From contig MNCI01034278.1 in assembly GCA_015680685.1 (NCBI GenBank), positions 137,133 through 201,132 of the forward strand: 64,000 bases of DNA. Direction: 5' to 3'. This document shows, one piece after another, positions 1 to 10,700 of the stretch. The DNA comes from Gnetum montanum (lineage: Eukaryota; Streptophyta; Gnetopsida; Gnetales; Gnetaceae). Numbering within the stretch: position 1 is the stretch's first letter; every line of letters begins with the position of its first letter. The position numbers were made by a program, and so were the translations under genes. The notes under the pieces are model-generated. The model was not told the DNA's origin. It saw only the letters and a program-made list of their open reading frames with translations, and searched no databases.

Positions 1-271
1 ACTAGTGATGGCCCTATCGCCATGGCCTTAAACTAGCATGGGGCCCACAAGGGGCCTAATTACATCAACAAAAAATCATAAGCTAAAATCATGACAATAT
101 CAACTAAATTACAAGTTAAAAAGATAAAACAAGAAGTAAATAAGTGTCATGTTTTCCATTAAATCATAAGTCAAATACATAGTCTAAAGTTACATCATAT
201 CCAAAAGGACATAAAATTTCCTAATAGTAGGGCTACACCTCAAACATTTTAATGTGCATTATGATGGGAAG
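1..271. repeat. TTAAACTAG-type repeat edge and 3' flank of antisense ORF copy 1
   Basis: Bases 1-60 carry the motif ccttaaactagcatggggcc, the same short-repeat family seen at 5,220-5,540 and, inverted, at 39,630-39,890. Bases 60-271 are AT-rich and hold no gene I can support. In the second copy of the antisense ORF the same motif also lies a few hundred bases beyond the ORF's 3' end, so the order is the same in both copies. Confidence 0.55.
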
Positions 272-1660
272 CTAAGGTTCTTCCCTTTCATCCTTATTTG
301 CTTCTCCATTGGGTCCTGCACCTTTACCTGGAGCCTGCACAAAGAAAAAATGAAACAAAAAAACAAATCAATAAATGGGATAATACGCAAAATCATAATG
401 AAATAAACAACAATAAGGGAAGTTAAACTAACGTAAGATGGACATGCTTCCATGTCTGAGGGCCTCTTGTTGAGGCCAGCCTTTAGGCATCAGAGGATCT
501 CGTCCTCTAACATGCATGTCCAATCATCCTCTCCAAAATCAATGCCTACAAGGGTCTTCCCTTTCTCCATGGCTGTCCATACAGGTGGCCCTAGCAAAAA
601 GGTTGCAAAAGTGGCCTCTCCAAAAGGAACAACAATATCTCGCTCTGAGGACTCACTAACACTAGATGGTTTACAAACATTTCGTAAGCCTACTTTGCAT
701 CAATGGCATTCAGGAATATGTCTTAACATTGGTGCTTCACAAACTCATCCCTATACTTCTTGTGATAGGCTATGCATTCCATCTTGTAATGATACTTGTG
801 TTTTTTCTATGTTTGTCTCCATTCATATACTTTGGCATTGTAATCCTTCTAATCTTGGTTCTTTCGAGCCAAGAGTTCCATTTGCAAATGTTGTTCAATG
901 ACCTCATGAGTAGCCTCATTCTTTCCCTAGATAGCCAACCAGTACCTAGCATAGTCAATCTCAACCATATGCCAGCTGCTATCTAATTTTTCACAAGATG
1001 CTAGAAAGTCATAACGTGACTGCAAGTCTTCTAGCCTAGCTGCTTGGTTCGCTTTCTGCTCCTGGAGCTCTTACACCTATTTCCAAAACTCCTTGGTCAC
1101 ACACCTACTCTCCCACAATGATCATGTGGAATGAAGTGTGCATTTTCTTGCCTCATCATTTTATATATGATGAGGCACCTACTCCACTTTAGGAAGGAAC
1201 TCAGGTACAACATTGACCTAGACCACTCTTCTTGGATCCCACTTGAGTCATGAGCCTATTATCCCAAGTGGTGAAACATTAATTGTAAAACAAAAAAGAA
1301 AGAAAGAAAAAGGGAGAGAAAAGGAGGCAATGATAGTAAATAAACATACCTATCTTAGGATCTATCTATTTAAGTTGGTTGATCATGTCATCCACTACAC
1401 CTTGCATGAAGGCGAACTTGTCTGGAGTTTTTGCCCATGATCATGAGCAGAAAGTGGATGTAGATTCAACATGCACAATAGAGGCATTGCTCGCTATAAC
1501 ATAAAGTATTTTATGGTCATCAAAGAAAAATACAAAATAATATATATAAACAATAATTTTACATACTACATGATTAATTAAATTTTCATATCATTACTTT
1601 CCTTATTCTATGCATTTCTCTTTATTAAAACAAGTGCTGCTTGATATTTTTCTAGTTATT
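272..1660 (-). pseudogene. Antisense spliced ORF, copy 1 (3' part), unknown protein
   Basis: I do not recognise this protein. Read on the minus strand, the pieces align with the ORF at 35.9-39.4 kb: KWDPRRV against QWDPSRV, LQSRYDFLA against SRYDFLVA, KNEATHEVIEQ against KNKAT-EVIEE, KVYEWRQT against KVYQWE-T, and MEKGKTLVGIDFG against VDKGKTLVRIDFG. GT-AG introns sit at 335-432 (98 nt) and 1,256-1,349 (94 nt); a third acceptor ends at 1,495. The intron positions match copy 2. The middle is rich in Lys, Glu and Gln with Leu spacing, which suggests a coiled coil. The probable stop is TAG at 274-272. Several in-frame stops and at least one frameshift make it a pseudogene. It is antisense to the Tat pol starting at 1,680, and homology to copy 2 ends near 1,660. 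Confidence 0.6.
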
Positions 1661-1679
1661 TTGCAGGATCTCTTGAAAA

Positions 1680-2870
1680 ATGAACACATACGAGAGTCTT
1701 CATTCACCTTTAGTCTTGACTAGATCTTATGGCAAACTCATGAGATGCATAAACATAAAAATTTTGGTCTTTGAACCGCTTATCTATGACACCAACATAG
1801 CATCCCTAGAGACATCACTAGATTGGTCGGAACATCTAATTTTAGCTCTAGACTTAGAAGTAGGTGATGTAACTAAGGATCCCCTCATAGAAGTCCCTAT
1901 AATGACATGTAAAGGTGAGGCGAAAACATTGAAACTTAGTTTCTTGTTAGAGCCTCAAATCTGACAAAGAATCTCTAAAGTTCTTAGTGATAATGTCAAG
2001 GCGTTCACATGGTCCTACAAGGACATGCTAGGCTTAGATCCACGTATAATATAGCATAACATTATCCTAGATCCATGCATTAAGCCAATTAAGAAAAAAG
2101 CTTGTAAATTCAAGTCTGAGGTCATGTTGGCCATCTATGACAATATCACTAAGCTTTATAGAGCTAGTTTCATCTGGACACTTGACTACCCTGATTGGGT
2201 TTCAAACATTATAGTTGTCCCCAAGAAAAATGTAAGTATATGCATTTCCATAGAATTCTGAGGCCTAAACATGGCAACCATTAAATAAGATTTTCCATTA
2301 CCTAGTATTGACCAACTCATCAATACTATAGCCGATCATGCCTTATTGTCCTTCATGGATGGGTTCTCAAGGTGCAACCAAATCCGAATCTACCTAGAGC
2401 ACTAGCTTAGCACTACTTTCATGATCCCCTGGGTACATTTTATTATACAATGATGTCCTTTGAACTAAAGAACCTAGTAGCAACATATCAATGCACAATG
2501 ACATACATATTTAGCGACTATCTATTGGACTTTCTCAATGATTGTTGATGACATAGTAGTTAAGTTTGAAGTTGCTCATGACCACATAGATGACTTAGAC
2601 CATGTCCTCAAACGTTGCCTTAGACATGACCTTAGGATTAATTTCAAAAAGTGTGTCTTTGGTGTCAAAACTGGTCACATGTTAGGCCTTGTGGTATCAA
2701 AAGTAGGAATATGCATAGACCCTGATAAGGTTAAGGTTATCACCAACTTAGCACCACCAGCAAACATTAAGGAGTTATGTGGGTTACAAGGTAGGCTACA
2801 ATTCATATGTAGGTTTATTGTAAGGTTGACTGATAAGTTGTAGCTAATGTAACATTTTCTCAAAAAGGGG
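1680..2870 (+). pseudogene. pol: Tat-like Ty3/gypsy reverse transcriptase (element A1), broken
   Basis: This stretch encodes the start of the RT polyprotein of a Ty3/gypsy element; the domain copies element RNA into DNA. It begins with an open frame at 1,680-1,964 (DVTKDPLIEVPI, TLKLSFLLEP). Degenerate RT blocks follow: VVPKKN near 2,215, FPLPSIDQLI near 2,295, SFMDGFS at 2,349-2,369, and VDDIVVK at 2,544-2,564, the catalytic Asp pair. VSKVGICIDPDKVKVI comes next at about 2,695-2,745. At least six stops and several frameshifts break it, including one just before the VDD box. The same blocks recur on the minus strand at 33,895-32,895. The sequence just upstream of the open frame is a truncated antisense ORF, not a protease. 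Confidence 0.85.
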
Positions 2871-3345
2871 ATCAACTTTGAGTGGAAAGCTCAACATTAA
2901 GAGGCATTTGACAACCTAAAAAAGGAGCTGGCTCAACTTTCAATAGTATACCCTCCATAGGGAGATAAACCTTTCTACATTTACCTTGCAACCTCAGACA
3001 CGTCCATTGCTTCTCTACTTTGCCAAAAGCGAGAAGATGGCTTAGAGGTCCCTATTTATTACTTAATCCATGCGCTAGTAGCTCACAAGGAAAAATATAA
3101 TGATGTGAAGAAAAACTGTCTTGCCTTAGTTTTTGCACTTAAAAAGTGGAGAAACTACCTTTTTTATAGTTAAGTAGATGTCATCTGCAAAAGCAATGTA
3201 CTTAGGGCCATTACAATGAACATATATGAAAGTATTTGAATAGCAAGGTGGAAGGTAATAATTGCAAAGTTTGACCTACACTACATAGCTCAGGAATCCA
3301 TAAAAGGTCAAGCAATAGCCATGCAACTTATGGCTTCACTAGTAG
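2870..3345 (+). pseudogene. pol: Ty3/gypsy RNase H domain (A1)
   Basis: This is the ordinary retroviral-type RNase H that follows RT and degrades the RNA of the hybrid. Readable blocks are FYIYLATSDTSIASLLCQ near 2,970-3,025, VPIYYLIHAL, and KEKYNDVKKNCLALVFALK near 3,090-3,145, where the family normally reads a Tyr-Leu-Ser-Arg box followed by a Lys/Asn-Tyr start. In-frame stops occur near 2,900 and 3,170. It continues directly from the RT and runs into a second, different RNase H. Confidence 0.8.
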
Positions 3346-3399
3346 ATGATTAAGTAATGATAGATTCGGAATTCTAGGATGGGCATGTTAACAATATAA

Positions 3400-3845
3400 G
3401 CTAAGTACCTACAAACTTTGAGGCTATCTTACACTTTGACAATGCTTCAATCACACAAGGTGGTAGTGTTGTTGCTATAATCACATTCCCCTCTACGGAG
3501 ATCTGACCCTTCGCATATCACTTTGCATTTACTTGTACAAACAACATGGTGGAGTATGAAGGTCTCCTTAGAGGCATCTTAGCATTTCAAGAGCTAGGAA
3601 TCTAGGACATCGTAGTCCAAGGTGATTCACAATTAGTCATCAACCAAGTCACAGACGTTTATGCTTGTAAGGCAAAACATCTACAACCTTACTATGATTT
3701 GGCAAAGCACTTAATTAAACAATTTGCAACTGTAGATGTCCAACATATCCCCTACAATGAAAATGCCATAGCTGATGCACTAGCCACTTTATCCTTAAGC
3801 ATTGTGCCAAATATGTTTTCCACTTTGCCGTTTCAATAGTGGATT
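3400..3845 (+). pseudogene. pol: Second (archaeal-type) RNase H, Tat-lineage marker (A1)
   Basis: A second RNase H follows the first. It shows LHFDNAS near 3,430, FTCTNNMVEYEGLLRGIL near 3,528-3,580, VVQGDSQLVINQV near 3,614-3,652, and NENAIADALATLSLS near 3,757-3,800. An NNMVEYEGL box plus QGDSQLV and ADALA boxes after the ordinary RNase H is characteristic of the plant Tat lineage (Ogre, Retand and relatives), which has two RNase H domains. Stops occur near 3,507 and 3,604. The N at 3,863 and an inverted duplicate follow, so the 3' edge is disturbed. Confidence 0.8.
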
Positions 3846-3862
3846 ACACTGAATCTATAACT

Positions 3863-4230
3863 NCGGCAAAGTGGAAAACATATTTGGCACAATGCTTAAG
3901 GATAAAGTGGCTAGTGCATCAGCTATGGCATTTTCATTGTAGGGGATATGTTGGACATCTACAGTTGCAAATTGTTTAATTAAGTGCTTTGCCAAATCAT
4001 AGTAAGGTTGTAGATGTTTTGCCTTACAAGCATAAACGTCTGTGACTTGGTTGATGACTAATTGTGAATCACCTTGGACTACGATGTCCTAGATTCCTAG
4101 CTCTTGAAATGCTAAGATGCCTCTAAGGAGACCTTCATACTCCACCATGTTGTTTGTACAAGTAAATGCAAAGTGATATGCGAAGGGTCAGATCTCCCTA
4201 GAGGGGAATGTGATTATAGCAACAACACTN
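3863..4230. other. N-bounded inverted duplicate of the second RNase H
   Basis: Bases 3,864-4,229 are the reverse complement of 3,465-3,830, with one substitution noticed by eye. The segment is bounded by single N characters at 3,863 and 4,230. Related elements in this window differ from each other far more than this, so a recent inversion or, more likely, an assembly join is the best reading. Two more N characters lie at 4,521 and 4,577 in the integrase. Confidence 0.8.
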
Positions 4231-5217
4231 TGGATCCTATGAAGAAATACTGTTAACTTGCATTAGTGGTAATGAAGCACAAAAGATCATTGACCAAGTC
4301 CATGAAGGACTATGTGAGGGTCATATAGCTCCTAGGGCAATAGCAGCAAAAATTAGATGTCTAGGCTATTACTAGCCCTACATGGAGGACGACTGCATCT
4401 CCAAGGTCAAAACATGTGATGTGTGTCAGCAGCATGAAAATCTAATGCACATGCCACCCACTAAACTACATACTACTTAGATTATGTGGCCATTCCAATG
4501 TTGGGGGTTGGACATTATAGNTTAAATTGTGGCCCATTGTCTATGACTATAGTCATGGGGAGACCAAATTGGGTCANGGAATTAGGCATTCCTTCTCATC
4601 ACCATACTACCCACAGGTAAACGGTCAAGTGGAGGCTACAAACAAAGTCATCGTCAATCTTCTAGAGAGGATGTTTAACAATAGTAGGTGGTGATGACAT
4701 GAACAACTAGCCTACGCACTATTGACCTACTGCACGACATGCAGGATAGCAGCAGGTAAAACACCATATAATCTTGTGTATGGATCTGAAGCAATGTTGC
4801 CTCTTGAATTGCAGGTCCCATTGCTCCACATGATCCTTTCAAGCTTCATTGATGAGGCTTAGAATAACAAGTTGAGAAGCATCTACCTCAACTCTATATA
4901 GGAGAAGCACATGCAAACACTTGATCGCATTGAGTGGTACCAAGAAAAACAATGGCAAACACACCATCACAATTAGCATCAATGCCCAATCAAGAAGGGG
5001 GACGTAGTTCTCAATTTTTTTTTGCAACCCTATAGACAAATTCTTAGCCAACTGGGAAGGGCCTTTCTTGGTCACTAAGGCATATGACAGTGGAGCCTTC
5101 AAGCTTGCTGATCTAGATGGCAATGAGATTTCCAATCCTATAAACCACTCATACTTGAAGCCGTAGTATACCTGACATGCAGTATCATGCCAATGACATA
5201 AGCAAGGTAAGTACATG
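4231..5217 (+). pseudogene. pol: Ty3/gypsy integrase (A1), broken
   Basis: The integrase inserts element DNA into the host genome. The zinc-binding HHCC region is visible as HEGLCEGH at about 4,301-4,324 and CDVCQQHE near 4,417-4,440. The next block, WGLDII, precedes a gap (N at 4,521), and most of the catalytic core is missing. Sequence resumes at the SPYYPQVNGQVEA box (about 4,595-4,635) and continues to the C-terminal GPY/F-type module (IKKGDVVL near 4,995, then a Gly-Pro-Phe-Leu-like stretch to 5,170). In-frame TAG codons occur at about 4,859, 4,899 and 4,975, between well-preserved family blocks. The same end is found on the minus strand at 23,410-24,203. Confidence 0.82.
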
Positions 5218-5219
5218 TT

Positions 5220-5545
5220 TGCTATGATATTAAACTAGCATAGATGTCTACTATGACATTAAACTAACATAGACATATGTTATAATGTTAAATTGGCACA
5301 AACGTCCACTACGACTTTAAATTGGCATAGCATGTCCTTGGCCTATGACACTAAATTGGCACCCACAACATGGTTTTCCATGACCTTAAACTAGCCATCC
5401 ACCATCTGCTACAATGTTAAACTAGCACAACTATCTGCTAGGACTTTAAACTAACACAACATGCAGTCTACCAAGACCTAAAACTGGGTTTGCAGTTTAG
5501 CATCTACAGTTTAACATACATAGTTTTGTGGACAAGTGAGTGAGA
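5220..5545 (+). repeat. Degenerate TTAAACTAGCATA repeats, A1 3' UTR
   Basis: Right after the integrase come about eight degenerate copies of a unit built around ttaaactagcata or ttaaattggcata, spaced roughly 35-55 bp (near 5,230, 5,262, 5,288, 5,318, 5,350, 5,388, 5,418 and 5,450). The same family follows the A2 integrase (23,120-23,400, inverted). Position between integrase and 3' LTR fits the hypervariable 3' UTR of Tat elements, a region known for generating tandem repeats. Confidence 0.75.
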
Positions 5546-5584
5546 ATACTTCCAATATTTTTTCACCTACCCACACCTTTGGGC

Positions 5585-7729
5585 AAGATGGGGTGGGACA
5601 TTGCATTTCTAGAATGAATTTCATGTAGTTAAGAAAAAATCCTCTGGGACATTTGTAGTGTTACCCTCCTTGGCATCTTGTTGATCTTCCAGAGATGTTG
5701 TTTGGCATCTTGCTGACCTTATGGAGCTACTATCACCATCACCAATCATTCTAGTCATAGTTCTTACTATTAGTTGCACTCACTATAGTCCTAGTAGTAC
5801 TATGGAATAGCCATAGCGTTGCCATCCTCTAGCTCTTGCTATCATTAGAGTTTGGAAGAGCATTTGGTAGCATGACTCCTTACCCTATGGTTGAATTTCC
5901 TATCTCTTGCCTTTGGTGAGAACTTTTGAGCACCTACATCACCATCACCTCTAGCCACTTGAGTGCTCACTTTTGATGTGGCTATTGGAGCTTTCTTGGC
6001 CTACCACCACTAACACCTGCACTGGCCTTCTTACTTTGAACATTGCATGCAACTAATGTAGCATCCGCAACCCTTGCAATGCCTCTGGTAGATAGGACTT
6101 TGCCCTCATCTCACATGGTGGATTTTTTTCTTATTTTCTCTATGTTGCATTTGCAAGGTGAAGCCTTGGTAGTGCCATTCAAGGATGTGTTTCATCATAG
6201 TGGCAAGGTACTGGATTGCTCTAATGTGTTTGCTTTGGCTCACCTAGCTACTTAAGAGTGCACGTCCCTATCACCCTTCTAGCCAATTGACCTCTACCTC
6301 TTCATCTTGCATTCTCCCACACTACTTGCAAGCTTCCCTGATGCATGTGGAACCTTTCCTACAATTAGCTACTAAACCCATGATAGGTGTAACACAACTT
6401 GTTCCATAGGTGGACTGGTCAAAGCCCCAAATAAATGCAACACAACTCATCTTGAGGAGGAAACACCTGTCCTACAAATGCAATGCGGTTGCCTCTAAGC
6501 AAATGTGGATGCATAGTTTTCCTGACAACGCAAAAGGAGGAAAAAGTCAAAAAAAAGATAAAAAATAAAAAATAAAGAAAATAAAATGACACAAGAAAAG
6601 TGCCGAATTCAAAGGACACAGTTGCTATCTCGCAACCGGTCTAACCTTGGATTGATCATCTTACAAGCACTTCGATGAGAGGTCAAAATCCAATGGATAG
6701 GCCATCTTCACATGCTGACTCCCTCATAAGCACTTTGATGAGGGATCATGCTATGGTGACCAGCCATCATGACATTGCATCCTATAGTTATCCTCTCCAT
6801 CCATCATCCCTTGACCCATCTCCCCAAACTATTCTCTACCATACCTCATTCCCTTAGCACTCTCAAGCACAATGAAGCATCATCCAAGCAAGCAATGATG
6901 AATGGTGTTGGTGTCATGTTCATTATTGTGGTTTGTATTCTTTGTCGATGTCTCTTGGGTTAATCCTCTAGATGTCAACAAAGAGGGGCCAATGAAACAC
7001 CACCAATTTTGAGCTTCTACAATTTAATGGCAGATTTGTCTAAGTGTCAAAGCTTACGTAAAAGTTTTCTAAGTCTAGTATCATGCTGTGTATTGTAGAC
7101 AATGTAGTACACTTGAGGTCTTGATTTTTGCAAAAATTTTCTAAGTCTGCTTGCTACGCTTCCTAGCATGGCTAGCATAGAACAAAATTTCATAGCTTAT
7201 CTACACAAATTTCAAGCTAGAAGCAATTAAGGTTTGCTTTGGATGGACCAAATAGTTTGGCAAATTTTCTATCTTGCAAACTATCAAGCTCACTACACTC
7301 TCCAACTTTCCCAACTTGACACATGTCCTGGTTGCTAGTCCACCTAAGTATTAGGCTAGAGTCTATCAAAAGTGCTCAAGATGAAAAAAATAGTTTGGCA
7401 AATTTTCTATCTTTTCGACCTGTCACACTCTACTATGCTGCATAGGGTAGCAAGATTGACATAGGTTTCAAGCTACCTCAACATGGAAAATGCATTTGGT
7501 GATTTTCTGACTTTCGAGGCTACCTGTCCTATTACACCTTATATTGTGGTTAGCGTGCCACGAAGAAACATTTCAAATTTTGTTGAAATATGTCAAAGTG
7601 TGCATGCTATGCTCTGCTATGTTGTGCAGTGTAGACAATGTGATGCATGTAGCAAGTCAAAATCTGCAAAAATTTTACTACGTGTTTGCAATATGCTCTA
7701 TCACACTGTGTAGTGTAGAAAACTTGACA
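5585..7729 (+). mobile_element. A1 3' LTR, truncated by satellite array
   Basis: A purine tract (aagatggggtggga, 5,585-5,598) precedes a cattgc start, matching the arrangement at 23,010-23,019 on the minus strand. LTR landmarks shared with A2 include gtcaacaaagaggggccaat at about 6,977-6,996 (inverted near 20,813-20,832) and a block around 6,395-6,490 matching about 21,195-21,305 inverted. From 7,040 to 7,729 it holds degenerate roughly 100-bp subrepeats. The A2 LTR continues about 0.8 kb further than A1, so A1 is cut off where the 29-bp array begins. I see no host gene here; the short open frames are not conserved in A2. Confidence 0.7.
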
Positions 7730-10700
7730 TGTTGGATAGATGGACTCTTAGGAAAAAATTTGGGCAAAATGGACTCTTGGGATGAAGTGTTGGCCCAAGG
7801 GATCCTCAAGACCAAGTGCTGGCCTAATGGATCCTTGGGACCAACCATTTAGCAAACAAACCCTCAAGACCAAGCGTTGGCCCAACATACCCTTGAGACA
7901 AAGGGTTAGCCTAGTAGACCCTTGAGACCAAGTGTTGGACAAGCAAACCCTCAAGACCAACTGCTCACCAAATAGATCATTGGGAACATGTGTTGGCCAA
8001 ACAAACCTTCAAGAGAAATTGTAGGCCAAATGAACCCTTAGGAACAATCAATTACCAANGGAGAAATTGTAGGCCAAATGAACCCTTAGGAACAATCAAT
8101 TACCAACTAGACCCTTGGGACCAACTATTGGCTAAATGGACCTTTGAGACCAACTATAAGCAAAGTGGACCCTCAAGACCAAGTGTTGGCCAAATGGACC
8201 ATCACGACCAAGGTTTGACACAATAGACCCTTAGGATAGAGGGAGTAACCAATGAATCCTCGGGACCAAGCTCTAGTCAAATGGACCCTTGGAACCAAGT
8301 GTTGGTCAAATGGACCCTCAAGACCAAGTGTTGGCCAAATAGACCCTTAGGACCAAGTGTTGGCCAAATGAACCCTTGAGACCAAAGGTTGGCTAAATGG
8401 ACCCTTGGGACTAATGATTGACCAAATGGATCCTTGGAGCCATCTGTTGGACAAACGGATCATCAGGACAACTGTTGGCTAGATGGACTCTTGGGGACCA
8501 ACCATAGGTAAAACAAATCCTTAGGACAAAGGTTTTGCCTAATGGACCCTAGGATCTAAGTGTTGGCCAAATGAACCCTTAGGACCAGCCATTCTCCAAA
8601 AAGATACTTGGGACTAAGGGTTGTCTAAATAGACCCTCAGGACCAAGTGTTTTCCAAATGAACCCTCGTGACCAACCGTTCACCAAACAGATCCTCAAGA
8701 TCAAGTGTTGGCCAAACACATCCTCAAGACCAACTATAGGAAAATCAGACCCTTAGGACTAGGGGTTGAATGAACGAACCCTCTAGACCAACCCAACTAA
8801 CCCTCAAGACCAAGCTTTGACCAAAAAGACCCTTAAGACCAACCATTCTCCAAATGGACCCTCAAGACCAAGTGTTAGCCAAACAGACCCTCGAGACTAA
8901 GAATTGGACAAATAGACCCTTCAGACCAAGGGTTGGCCAAATGGATCCTCAAGACTAAATGTTTGCCAAATAGACCCTCAAAATCAACTATTTTCCAGAA
9001 AAATCCTCGAGACCAACTATAGGAAAAATGGATCCTCAGGACCAAGTGTTGGCCTAAAGAACCCTTCAGATCACCTGTTTAGCAAATAGACCCTTAGGAG
9101 AAAGGGTTGACCCAATGCACCCTCGAGATAAAGGGTTGGCCAAATGGATCCTTAAGACTAAGTGTTGTCCAAATGAATCGTCAAGACTAACCACTCACAA
9201 AACAGACCCTTAGGACCAAGTGTTGGTCAAATAGATCCTTAGGACCAATTGAAGATGAAATGGATCCTCAAAATAAATTTCTCACCAACAAGACCCTTAG
9301 GACCAACTATTGGCCAAATGGACCCCTGAGAGCAAGTGTAGGTAAAACAAACTCTCAGGACCAAGTCTTGACCCAACAAATGCTTGGGATGAAGGGTTTG
9401 GCTCAATGAATCTTTTGGATGAATGGAGTTCCCAATGGATCCTTGAGACTAAGGGTTGACCAAACAAACCATTTGGAATAAGTGTTGGCCTAACAAACAA
9501 TTAGGACCAAGTGTTGGCAAAATGGATCCTTGGGATTGAGTATTGGCCAAGTATTGGCCAACTTCTCAACAAATGGACCCTTGGGACCAAGGGTTAGCCC
9601 AATGGACCCTCAAGACCAAGTGTTGGCCAAACAAACCCTTGGGATGAAGTATTATCCAAATGGATACTTGGGACCAATCACTCACCAAATGGACCCTTAG
9701 GACTAATGGTTGGCCAAACAAACCCTTGGGCCTAAGGGTTGACCAAATGGTTCTTTGGGACCAAGTGTTGGACAAATAGATCCTTGGGACCAACTATTGG
9801 CCAAACCAACCCTTAAGACCAAGTATTGGCCCAATAGACCCTCAGGATTAAGTGTTGGCCTAATAGACCCTCAAGACCAACCATTGAACAAAAGGACCCT
9901 TAGGACCAATGGTTAGTGCAACAGATCCTCGGGAGCAAGTGTTGGTCAAATGGATCCTTAGGACCAACTGTTAGCCAAATGGATCCTCGGTACTAATTAC
10001 TTACCAAATAGATCCTTTAGATCAATTGTTGGCCAGATGGGTTGTTAGGATCAATTATAGGTAAAATGGACACTTAGGACCAAGTGGTAGCCAAATGGAC
10101 CCTCAAGACCAAGTGTTAGCCAAACGACCCCTTAGGACCAACTGTTTACCATATGGACCCTTGGGACTAATCATTGGCCAAAAGACCCTCGAGATCAAGG
10201 GTTGGTCAAATAGACCCTCAATTGTGAAACAGATCCTCAAGACCAAGTGTTGGCCACACAAATCCTTGGGACCAACTTTTGTATAGATGGATCCTCAAAA
10301 CCAAGGGTTGACCCCATAGATCCTTGGAACAAGGGGTTGGCCAAACAAATCCTTAAAACCAAGTGATGGCCAAATAGACCTTTGGGACCAACTATTTATC
10401 AAACGGATGCTTGAGATGAAGTGTTGGCCAAATGGATCTTAGGACCAACATTAGATGAAACAGATCCTTGGGACTAGGGGTTGGACTAGTAAACCCTCCA
10501 AACCAACTGTTGGCCAGATGGACTCTTGGAACCAATTGTAGGAAAAATGGATCCTTGTGACCAAGTGTTAACCCAACAAATCGTTAAGATCAAGGTTTGG
10601 CCCAATGAACCCTTGAGACCAAGGGAGTGCTCAAGGGACCCTCAAGACCAAGGGTTGGCTAAATAGTCCCTTGAGACCAAGGTTTGGCCCAATTGACCCT

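Noticed and set aside
452-986. Plus-strand open frames of 149 and 106 residues
   Set aside because: They are the complementary strand of antisense ORF copy 1, which has protein-level support on minus.
3864-4229. A real palindrome forming a long hairpin
   Set aside because: Single N at both ends and near-identity to nearby sequence favour an assembly artefact.
6043-6963. Short open frames in the A1 LTR as small host genes
   Set aside because: Not conserved in the homologous A2 LTR and without recognisable domains.
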